Below, in pieces: positions 11,601-19,610 of a DNA stretch of 64,000 nucleotides (positions are counted from its first letter, which is position 1; every line of letters starts with the position of its first letter). Origin of the DNA: Channallabes apus (taxonomy: Eukaryota > Chordata > Actinopteri > Siluriformes > Clariidae). The translations under genes and the position numbers were made by a program. Under the pieces are notes generated by a model. That model did no database searches. It saw only the letters and a program-made list of their open reading frames with translations, and was not told the origin of the DNA. Where the stretch lies: the NCBI GenBank assembly GCA_030522415.1, contig CM060124.1, positions 23,794,454 to 23,858,453 of the forward strand, read 5' to 3'.

Positions 11601-11793
11601 GGGTACAACGAATGTAGGGTACAATGTCGACTCTAAATATTCAGTCGCCTGATCGAGTTCTGTGGGGTCAGACGGTGACCTAATCGAAGTTGGTAACTCT
11701 GGGAGATTACTGATAAAACTCTGTGTGGTAGTTGATGTGAAAGTACGTTTAATACGGTAGCGCGGTGCTGTGCGTACATTATCACTGTGACAC
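8614..11793 (-). mobile_element. L2/Rex-type LINE, 5'-truncated, inserted in a DNA transposon
   Basis: On the minus strand the element ends in an (AATTG)n-type tail at 8,617-8,632 preceded by the conserved 3' UTR (AAGCGCTATACAAATAAAA). Its 5' end is cut at about 11,793 inside the linker between endonuclease and RT, as expected from incomplete target-primed reverse transcription. The flanks (8,613 and 11,794) are continuous in the undisturbed copy at about 14,935-14,945. A purine-only tract of about 90 bp (9,208-9,298) lies in the 3' UTR. Confidence 0.85.
9592..11472 (-). CDS. LINE reverse transcriptase ORF2, C-terminal 626 codons open
   Basis: Non-LTR retrotransposon ORF2 without its endonuclease. 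Visible RT blocks in order are '[16 protein letters not shown]', '[13 protein letters not shown]' (first Asp, about residue 255), '[17 protein letters not shown]', '[10 protein letters not shown]' (catalytic ADD, about residue 353) and '[11 protein letters not shown]' (thumb side). The C-terminal '[19 protein letters not shown]' and '[17 protein letters not shown]' motifs are typical of L2/Rex-like fish LINEs. The enzyme would prime on nicked target DNA. The frame is intact over this stretch, but upstream codons (11,473-11,795) are in other frames and the element is 5'-truncated. It is therefore a recent but dead copy. Confidence 0.85.
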   Translation of the reverse strand: MLVFQIAWKESILNYRKALSVARSTYLSTLIEENKNNPRFLFNTVAKLTRNKTTTEISTTTSCNSEDFMNFFNNKIVNIRHKIEDLKPNNVIDTDVNLAMSDSNLEYFTPLEENELISLISSGNSSTCILDPVPTHFLKQIVPVITEPLLRIINSSLSIGYVPKSFKLAVIKPRIKKPDLDPCQLSNYSPISNLPFISKILEKIVAEQLCSYLHRNGIHELYQSEFRPHHSTETALVKVVNYLLLASDQGCVTMLVLLDLSAAFDTIDHAILLHRLENVVGIKGTALSWLRSYLTDRYQYVDLNGDYSACSLVEFGIPQGSVLGPLLFSLYMLPLGNIIRKHGISFHCYADDTQLYVSTKPDEKNHLTKVEQCVQDIRNWMLINFLLLNPDKTEVLVLGPHTARSKILDHTVTLDGLSVPSSATVKDLGVIIDSSLSYDAHVDNITRIAFFHLRNIAKIRNILSVNDAEKLVHAFNTSRLNYCNALLSGCSVRCINKLQLVQNAAARVLTRTRRYEHITPILSSLHWLPVKFRIDFKILLLTYKALNGLAPQYLSELLVSYDPPRLLRSKDAGCLSVLRIMKTTAGGRAFSYKAPKLWNSLPNSVLDTVSVFKSRLKTYLFSQAFL

Positions 11794-13488
11794 ACTAAGT
11801 ACTAAGAGTTATGAAAATGTACCAATTGCTTTTGAGAACCAGGCCATTTAGCCATTTAGGCCATAAATTTTCATCAACATCACAGTGGACGTCTTCCTTG
11901 TTCAGACACCGTTGGAAAAATCTCCTGGCATGACGAATACAGGCTTGACATTGCTCAGCAGTTATATCACCACAAGCTTCACACATGGCTTGAAGAAGGG
12001 AGACATGCTCATGGGGATGGCGATCATAGACCTATCACCTACATGTAGAGAAGAATTCCTCAATTGGGTTGAGGAAAGGGGAATATGGTGGACAATAGAG
12101 GGTCATGAAGCAAGGATGTGTTTGAAACCATTCCTGAACCTGCTGTGCATGATGGAAGCTGACATTGTCCCACACAACTGCATAGATGATGCCTTCTCTG
12201 TCATGCGCACTCAGCCGCGACCGGCACTAGGACCCGGAAGTAAGACGGTCGCGAGCCTGAAAGCATAAAAGGGAACAAGATGGCGCCGCCCATCGCTCTG
12301 TCATTGAGTTTTGCGCATGTTGCTTCGGAATCGTTCGTTTGCATGTGAGTACTCAATTTCTTGGGTTTACCTTCAAACTGAGTGTGTGTTTATAGGACGC
12401 GGGTTAGATTGTGTCTTTCTCTTGCTCATTGATTTTGAGAGTCCTTATAACAAATCGCATGATTATCCTGCCCGCTCGTGTCCATCTGCATTTGGGTTCA
12501 CCATTCACGCTACAGGGCTAACTGCTAAAGCTAAGTCTTTCTGGTCTCCTCGGGTTAGTTCACGACATTCTCCCTTACAGGCCTGCTCAATCTCATAAAA
12601 ATAAAAAAATATCAGGTGTTTAGTGTTGTATGACCCTAGAACTGGTCTACAGCCAAGCACACCATCTTCAGATATAGCTGCACACATTGAGATGTTTCCC
12701 CCACATTGTCCAGGGACTTGGATGGTTGCCTTTTGACCAATAAGATTATGTCCACTGCGTCTAGTTTTAGCCAGATTGAAACCAGCCTCATCAACAAAAA
12801 TATACTTGTGATGAATATATAAAATGATAATTTGGTTAGTTTTTTTTTTTTTACAACTAATAGTTGTCAGTACTGTAACAGTAATTGCATGCCAGTTTAG
12901 TGTTGTACCTGAATATATTCTGAACGCAGTTGTTTCACCCGGACATTGTTTCTCTCAAAAGGAACCAAGTAAATTTGTTTCATGGAAACCTGGTGCTTCT
13001 TCAAAAGCCAGGCAATCGTTGGAAGGCTAATTGATGGCACATTGGCAAAGGTGTCATTGCTGTTCTCAATAGCCTGTTTGATTTCAGAAAGCCGTATGTC
13101 ATTCCTTGCCCTGACCATTTCCACCACAGTCAACTCCTACTGGTCAGTCAAAACACGTGGGCGACACCACCAGGTTGTCTCCTGTTAATTCTGAGGACAA
13201 CCATATACTGTCAATATTGGAGTATTTCAAATTACATTACTGTAAACTAATAATTACATGTTGTTCATCTATACAATAGAGTACTATATTTTAGAAGTGA
13301 AGTTGCTATAGCAGATTTACCGTTTTTCTTGGCGAAAAGTTCTGATGATAGAGCTGACAGTTGACCTTTTGTAAATTACGCAGTACCAACCTGACAGCCT
13401 CAGCCATGGTATAGCCTCTGTTAACCACATGGTCAACAATGATGGCCTGGACTTCATTAGAGATGATGGTGCATTGTCTTCTGCCTAC
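11794..13488 (-). pseudogene. IS630-like DDE transposase, interrupted and frameshifted
   Basis: Minus-strand pieces give, N to C: 'QCTIISNEVQAIIVDHV' (helix-turn-helix region, about 13,430-13,480), then 'VPFERNNVRVKQLRSEYIQ' (12,900-12,960). Next come 'FVDEAGFNLAKTRRSGHN' (first Asp, about 12,770), 'VVWDNVSFHHA' (second Asp, about 12,170) and 'PPYSPFLNPIEEFF' (Glu, about 12,070). The C-terminus is 'CDVDENLWP' (about 11,860). This is the DDE arrangement of the IS630-Tc1-mariner superfamily. A Gypsy solo LTR (12,199-12,567) splits the catalytic domain and a CACTG-ended element (13,489-14,671) splits the N-terminus. The gene is dead. Confidence 0.75.
12199..12567 (+). mobile_element. Gypsy (sushi-type) solo LTR with 5-bp target duplication
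   Basis: The 369-bp segment begins TGTCATGCGC and ends TTCACGACA, flanked on both sides by TTCTC (12,194-12,198 and 12,568-12,572). It is the reverse-complement relative of the LTRs at 38,597-38,959 and 42,867-43,236. It keeps CATAAAAGG and, just after it, ACAAGATGGCGCC. Solo LTRs arise by recombination between the two LTRs of a full element. It lies inside the IS630-like transposase. Confidence 0.9.
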
Positions 13489-14671
13489 ACTGTAAAAAAT
13501 CTTATGTGCTATCTACTTAAAAAAAATATGTTAACAAAATTGCACGTATTATTTTTAAGCAGTTTTTAAGGCTTGATTTGTTTTGTGGAATTTACTTGAA
13601 AAAATCATGTAAAAAAAATCCTAAATTATTCAGCCAGACGCATATTATTTTTAAGTATTTACAGCTTGATTTTATCCCCTAGCAAAATCTACTTAAATAA
13701 ATCATGTAAAACATCCTAAATTATTTAGCCATACACATGATGATTTTCAAAAGGTACTCATATGTATTAAGGAAAATTACTTAATATAAAGAACATTTTA
13801 TAATTATTTATAATGAATACATAATGCATTTTGGTGTTAAACATGCTTTTATTTCATGTTTCAATGGTATCAAAATATTAAACACTGTGTAAACTAGTGT
13901 ATAACATTTACAGCAGTTTTAAGATCTGTAAAACAATTTGTAAAACAGTTTGTAACTGACAATTTCTATGCCATTGAAATCAGATGTTTAGCATTATATG
14001 CTAACATCTTTTCTTGTGGGAATAGTCACATTCTGTTCTAAAACCTGAGAGAACTTGTACAGTAAACCATTTATAGGTTCATATCTTTGTAACATTGTAA
14101 AACACTAACTCCCCAAAACTTGTTTCACTGAACTGTGGAGACTGACACTACAACAAACTCAAGTATGCTAATGGCTAATGGCGGACAGGATGTTTTCAGA
14201 AATGTTCACAATGTTTAATTTATTTAATTTATATTGCTGACATTAGTACAACAAAAGGAGCTTATTTAAGAAATAAAAATAAAATATAAAAATTAGTGAG
14301 GGGCTTAACTTACTTCTTAACATTTTACACTGTTTGTCTGTTCCTTCAAAATGGCGCCTGATCACTGCTGTTGTTGAGATTCAAATGAAGGTGACTTAAT
14401 AAAACCCGGATAATTGAGCCATTCTCTTAAAATAAATATGAAGCCTTTTTTCCTCTAAATTTTGACCCAATGGTTCCTCAAATTAAGCCTAAAAATTGCA
14501 CTAATTTCCTTAAAAAAATAGGTAAAATGTATTTCTTAATTTTATTAGTGAAATGTTCTCAATATATTATAAAAAAAAACACAGAAAACCATTTTTTTAT
14601 GAAATATGCACATTATTTTTAATGATTACATACATTTTTTCAATGAAAATTACAAGCCTCATGATTCAGTG
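13489..14671. mobile_element. Non-autonomous element with CACTG...CAGTG ends
   Basis: The insert begins CACTGTAAAAAATC and ends ATGATTCAGTG, with TA on each side. The surrounding IS630-like gene resumes after it. It is about 1.18 kb, very AT-rich and has no long frame. Degenerate internal repeats of TCATGTAAAAAA(A)TCCTAAATTATT occur near 13,600-13,730. CACTG termini fit a CACTA/CMC-type element, and a transposase of that kind lies at 44.8-47.9 kb. The link is inference. Confidence 0.55.
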
Positions 14672-15000
14672 TACATTTCTCTGAAGACCACCTCTCTGTT
14701 GAGGAGCACCACCACCTCTTTCCCTTTGTCTGTGCCCATTGTGATTCATTGATTAAACATTAAGATCAGTTGAATTAAATGACAGACAAATGTGAACGAA
14801 ACATTTATTTAGATGAAACACTTATTTTGTGTAGTGAAAAGGATATTTTGTGATTATGTATATTGTATTAACACATTTGAAAATATGCTGAAATGTTTAA
14901 AAAAAGTGCACTTTTGATGATCTGTTGTCATAAGTACTAAGGGTTTTGAAAATGTACCAATTGCTTGTGAAAACTGCACCAAACCAGTAAAAAACTGTAA
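14672..15000 (-). mobile_element. 5' end of the interrupted IS630-like transposon
   Basis: Continues the N-terminal side of the transposase remnant, then gives the flank sequence also seen at 8,480-8,613 plus 11,794-11,850 (GAAACATTTATTTAGATGAA ... ATGTACCAATTGCTT). The element appears to end near 15,000. Confidence 0.6.
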
Positions 15001-16439
15001 TGAAAAACAAAATATAAAAATATTGTGTTTAATTAAGAATGTTCATCTTGAAGGGAGAATGTTGCTGTCTAATACAGAATATGCAGCATTTTTTTGTATA
15101 TATTTTTTTTCTTTGTAAAATATCAATGATTTAATCTGTTTTGTCAGGTCTCAGTTTTTTCAGGTGCACTTGAAAATATTGAATTACGTTTTTGGATCAT
15201 GAGCTTTGCAGGTTTGCATGAATAATGAATCGTTGAACACCTAGAGGGAAAAACTACTTAGTTACATATCTCTTGGTTGCATATGTGTCTCTATCCCTTT
15301 TTCACTGCTCAGTATTAGTCTCCTTATGCTGTTGAATCCTTGTATTGGTCATATGTTATTGACTGTTTTATATTTATTATATTAGTGTTTTGTCAACAGC
15401 AACAAAACAGATAATTTAATTAGCAAAATGTCCCCATATCATTGTTTATATGCTATATATTTTTATTACTGTTGTTCTGCTCTTCTGCTCGTTTCACATA
15501 AAGGTTCTATCACTATCCATGCCAGTTTTATTACTGGAGCACTAAAAACACAATCTTGCAGTAATTTGCAGTTACTTTGTATTGTAATCCATATGCAATG
15601 AGTGGTGTGTGTCAGAACGAGTGGTGTGTGTGTGTGCATGTGTTGGAGCACACAAAATTAAATTTGTTTAAGTGGTAGGGTAGGAATAAAAAAAAGTGCT
15701 TGGAATTGCAGATTTACTGCGGTGGTAAAAATGTGAAATCAGCAAATCGGTGAGTTGGAGGATGGGCAGTTGAAGCAATGAAAAAAGCAGAGCAGGAAAA
15801 TGAAGAAAAACAACTGGACTGTGACAGATGGTACATTTCTGCCAAGCATGCAATCATTTAGATATGTTAAGGGTGTACTGGTGTTACAAAGTGTTGGTAT
15901 GAATGTGTCAGAATAGGAGTGCATCAATATGAAAGTTGTTCAGTGTGACAGTACCTTGGTGTCGCTGTGTATTGGTGTGATAGAGCCTTTGTGTGACAGT
16001 TTAGTTGGTGTAACTCTGTACAGTATATTAATATTCTTGAAAATGTATTAGAATTATATCGGATGGCTTGTGACTGCATCAGCTTGAATAGTTTTAGGAT
16101 TGAAACTGTCACAAACACACGTGTGATCACTGGTGATCACACTGCGCAGCGTGAGAGTAGCTGTGTGAGGAGATCAAGGCTTCAACGCATGTGACGAATG
16201 CAACGTGCAGGTTGAGAGCAGCAACAGGCAGAGGGATCAGAGATCAAAGGCGCCAAGTTCATGCAGTATCCAATACACATAGTGAGAACAGCCACGTAAG
16301 GAAATTGGGGTTGTGAATTGAAGTGCTGGTGATCAAACATTGACTCGGAAGCATGATCCTGTAATCCGAGTTGCAAAAATCCTAGGGATATAGGCGTACA
16401 GTGGGAGCCACGTCAAACAGCCGCTTGGAGCATGATGGA
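15001..16439. other. No gene seen; AT-rich and GT-rich spacer
   Basis: Only short frames without family features. There is a GT-rich patch at about 15,595-15,645 and a short palindrome GTGATCACTGGTGATCAC near 16,122. No recognisable mobile element. Confidence 0.4.
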
Positions 16440-17660
16440 TCCATGGCAGGACCATGAAGGGTTAATGCACGCTCTGTGCACGGAATGTGAATCTTGTCTG
16501 TCTTGTGAAATACTATTCAGAGACTCTTCTCGTCTTGCTCTTGAAATAAAAAGGAAATTGATTTGATCAAGTGGTCTCTGAATGCAATTGACACGATCTT
16601 CTCAATGAGAAATGTGGGTTCTGGGGAACCTACTTGTCCTGCTGGGACATTTTCTGCTGGATACACGATGGACGGTTGGGAGAAGTGGCGCATTGTGTGC
16701 CTGGCCGCACTGTCTCTGGAGGATGTTGAAGATATTTACCTATTCGGAACTCTGATAACTGGGATTCTGCTGATTGGATTCGGTGGATTACTTGGATATC
16801 GAAAAATCTTAAAAGCAATCAGTCTCAACCCCAAGAGACTGGCTGGCTGGGAAATAATGGTGACGAGAGCTGCCAGTAATCAGACTGTGGTTATGGACTG
16901 CAAATTGGATACCATCTTGGGGAGACTGGCAGCTATACAACGTAATTTGGACGGACCTGGAGACCAGTGACGGACATTAAATATCTGTGAAATTGGCAGG
17001 TATTGATCGAAACCTGGAAAATATATATACATTTTTTTTTCTCTGCCCCTTCTCTTTCCAGCTACTGCATTTCAAGGCAGTGGCTGGAAACATAACAAAC
17101 TCCCCGAAGACCAAGATAACGAGACGCTCTGGAATCTACCCCCCTCCCCCTTCAAGGTCACCTGGCGCAGACTATAACGGGATGTTACAGGCTTACAAAC
17201 TGACACGCACGCACTTACACACTCACAGAACAGCTACAGATAGACACTCTACCTTCCCCATTTTCAACGCCTTCGTGTGCTTATTCCCCTCGGTGTGGGC
17301 AGGCGGAATCGGGACCAGCGCTCTTTCGCTGCAGGGATTGGAGCTGTTTGCCTACATTGGACATTTCCTATCCCTGTACCCTCATTGTTGCAATGGTTGA
17401 TGTCTTGTGATTACATGTCTTTCTGTGCTTGCTGCTGAGGTATTTTTTTTGTACCCCTGATCGCACACTGCCCTCTCCGAAGGGCAGTCTGGGAGGGGAT
17501 TTTTTTTACCCTCGTTATCCTAATGTATCTGATTCCTTGTTTTCTATGATGGCGCCTGGGTGGCTGCCGTCGCGACCCTGTGGTCGCAAAAAAGCATTTC
17601 ACTGCATTTCATACTGTATGACTGTGTATGTGACAAATAAAATTTGATTTGATTTGATTT
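16440..17660 (+). mobile_element. Unclassified element with L2-like tail and a membrane-protein frame
   Basis: The 3' end is a poly(A)-signal-like, repeating tail, ATGTGACAAATAAAATTTGA followed by (TTTGA)n at 17,645-17,663, of the type recognised by L2-clade LINE machinery in fish. A hairpin ACTGCCCT...AGGGCAGT lies at about 17,467-17,492. The left limit is uncertain. The internal frame at 16,563-16,970 has one membrane segment. I do not recognise the family. Confidence 0.5.
16563..16970 (+). CDS. Small predicted single-pass membrane protein in a repeat element
   Basis: A 135-codon frame. Residues 1-55 include two tryptophans and an acidic patch ('LSLEDVEDIY'). Residues about 59-79 form a strongly hydrophobic segment ('YLFGTLITGILLIGFGGLLG') followed by a basic stretch (YRKILKAISLNPKRL), which suggests one membrane helix with a cytosolic basic side. 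The C-terminus is soluble. There is no catalytic motif. An internal ATG at codon 36 (MDGWEKW) could be the real start. A second frame (16,987-17,400) begins 17 nt downstream but has biased composition. The function is unknown, and the L2-like tail downstream implies retrotransposed origin. Confidence 0.5.
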   Translation: MIKWSLNAIDTIFSMRNVGSGEPTCPAGTFSAGYTMDGWEKWRIVCLAALSLEDVEDIYLFGTLITGILLIGFGGLLGYRKILKAISLNPKRLAGWEIMVTRAASNQTVVMDCKLDTILGRLAAIQRNLDGPGDQ

Positions 17661-17684
17661 GATCCCCCGCGATGACACAGTTAC

Positions 17685-17830
17685 ATTTACATTTACATTT
17701 AGGCATTTGGCAGAAGCTCTTATCCAGAGCGACTTACATTTTTTTTTATATCTCATTACACATCTGAGCAGTTGAGGGTTAAGGGCCTTGCTCAAGTTAA
17801 CGATGCCCCGCCCCATAAACGCCCCCATGC
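17685..17830 (-). repeat. SINE fragment (V-SINE-like)
   Basis: TTACATTTACATTTAGGCAT, AGCGACTTACATTT and GTTAAGGGCCTTGCTCAAGT are the recurrent words of a very common fish SINE 3' and central domain read on the opposite strand. The tRNA head is missing. The (TTACAT)n start is its tail. Confidence 0.6.
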
Positions 17831-18280
17831 GCTTTCTAAAAAAATGGTTGCAATGCCGTATAATTCCGCCAGATGGAGCATTGACTGGCACAGTTAACTG
17901 CAGTGTCCAGGAAGCGCAATACCATATCTTTAATATACCGACAGTTCTTGTATTGTCAACATAGTTTCATAAATAGATGACGTGGTAAACAACAACAACA
18001 AACCGATTAATAAAACAGATTTGTTAAATCACTCAATACACAACCCATGATGATTATGCTATAATGTGAATGGATGCGGCAGCAGAGACAGATTTAATCC
18101 CCATAAACACTTGGAAATAATAGTAAAAAAAAAGTTCCAGAGGGTTAGCGCCTGTTATACTAATGTAGTTTTACTGATTTTTACTGCTTATATTTCGTTT
18201 GGTTTTATGCAATTTCATGTGTTTGTGTGTGTGTGTGTGCATGAGAGAGAGGATACTCTGACAAGAGCAACTTCCGTGTG

Positions 18281-18422
18281 GCTCCCGTGGTGCAATCGGT
18301 TAGCGCGTGGCACTTATAAAGCAGTCCAGGTGAAGCAATGCCGAGTTCGAGCCTCACCTAAAGCACCCAAAGCACTTTACTGCATATCGTGCTGTGTATG
18401 TGACAAATAAAATTTGAATCTG
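18281..18422 (+). repeat. SINE with a tRNA-Ile(UAU)-like head and L2-like tail
   Basis: GCTCCCGTGGTGCAATCGGT, a TTATAA anticodon region and GAGTTCGAGCCTCACCT match the arms of tRNA-Ile(UAU), including an intron-like insertion between anticodon and T arm. About seven bases before the T loop are missing, so it is not a working tRNA. The sequence then runs into TATGTGACAAATAAAATTTG, the same tail as the element ending at 17,663. A tRNA head plus LINE tail is the usual SINE design. Confidence 0.65.
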
Positions 18423-18597
18423 AAAGTAAAGCTTAAAATTTAACTTCTGCTTGGGTTTGTGTTCGTTATATTTTTTATGTTTTCGCTGATAGTCAAATTG
18501 GCATAACAAATTGATTAATGGCGCATGTAAGAGCCATATCGTACTTGTTATGAATTCGTTGTTGTGTTTATTTTATTTGTTATTATTTCATTTATTC

Positions 18598-18659
18598 TAC
18601 AAACCGGATTCCAAAAAAGTTGGGCCACTAAACAAATTGTGTTTTTTTTTGCAGATTTT
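18598..18659. mobile_element. Left end of a DNA transposon split by ERV1
   Basis: TACAAACCGGATTCCAAAAA at 18,598 is the inverted counterpart of TTTTTGGAATCAGGTTTGTA ending at 25,043. The host is a common fish inverted-repeat DNA element with a TA-type boundary. Confidence 0.75.
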
Positions 18660-19076
18660 GGATTTCTTGTTTTTGCTAGACCCCGTCTAGTCAGTGCTCA
18701 GCCTGTATTTTGCTTCCCGCCTGGTACCAGGGAACCCCCCAATAATACACAAGTCCGTGATCAGTGAGACGTTCCAAGTTTATTGTGGAAGACACCAGTA
18801 TATATACCACACACACACAAAGAACCAAAGAAGAGGGTGCAGAAGTGTTTACATTTGAGCAGGAATGTTTAGAAAAGATAAGGAAAAGAAGAACATACAA
18901 TTTGGGAGTAGCTCTGCATTTACGAGCGTTTAACAGTTTTACGACCCTTAACATAAACTACTATAGGATGTGTTTATTGAAAGTGCAGCTTGTGTCGAGG
19001 TAAGAGAAAGAAGTAACATTCTGTTCTCACGCACACAGAATATCATGAAACATACTAAAAATCAAATATTCCCTAC
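18660..19076 (-). repeat. ERV1 3' LTR
   Basis: On the minus strand it begins TGTAGGGAATATTTG and ends near GAAATCC. The final TTACA present in the other LTR is lost at its left tip. It holds TATATATA, then AATAAA about 20-30 nt downstream. It contains an extra ACGGGGTCTAG segment compared with the other LTR. The polypurine tract AAAAGGGGGGAAC (19,077-19,089) precedes it. Confidence 0.9.
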
Positions 19077-19610
19077 AGTTCCCCCCTTTTATTCATAAGA
19101 AACATCGTTGAATAAAACTCAGAGCTTTCAAGAAGTCGCCGGCGGATAATAGGTCGTCGGACACGGCGCAGGAACATAACCTGAAACATACTTATACAAA
19201 AAATTTTGCACACAGCGAAGAATGCATGGACCTAAAAGACACAACAAACTCTACAGAATGAAGTGTGACCAAAAGAATACACAGAAATATGACAGGTTGA
19301 GTGTAAACCTGTGTGTGTGAAAAATCTTGTTCGCAATGTCAAACATATAAATAACTACTAGTGGTGAACTATTGCCTTTCTTGACGATACAGTGCTCAGA
19401 GTGCGGGCACGCCCAATCTGCACTCGTCCCACCTTACGAGGCGCTAAGACACCACCAGGAATGGTAAACTAATAGCAATAGTGAAGTCGTCCCGTGGCAA
19501 CCCAAGACAATCCCTCTGTGTCACGTCACGGGTTGGTCATCACTGCAGCACGTCTTCAGTCTAGGAAACAAAAAAATCACAGAGAAAGAAAGATAATAAT
19601 ACACAAACAT

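Noticed and set aside
16987..17400. Second protein of the L2-tailed element
   Set aside because: Open for 137 codons but with biased composition, no domain, and overlapping T- and CA-rich runs; not supported.
18284..18360. Functional tRNA-Ile(UAU) gene
   Set aside because: About seven bases of the variable/T-arm region are missing and a LINE-type tail follows; it is a SINE.
19090..19610. Short env remnant in ERV1
   Set aside because: No frame and no motif of surface or transmembrane subunit in these 520 bp.
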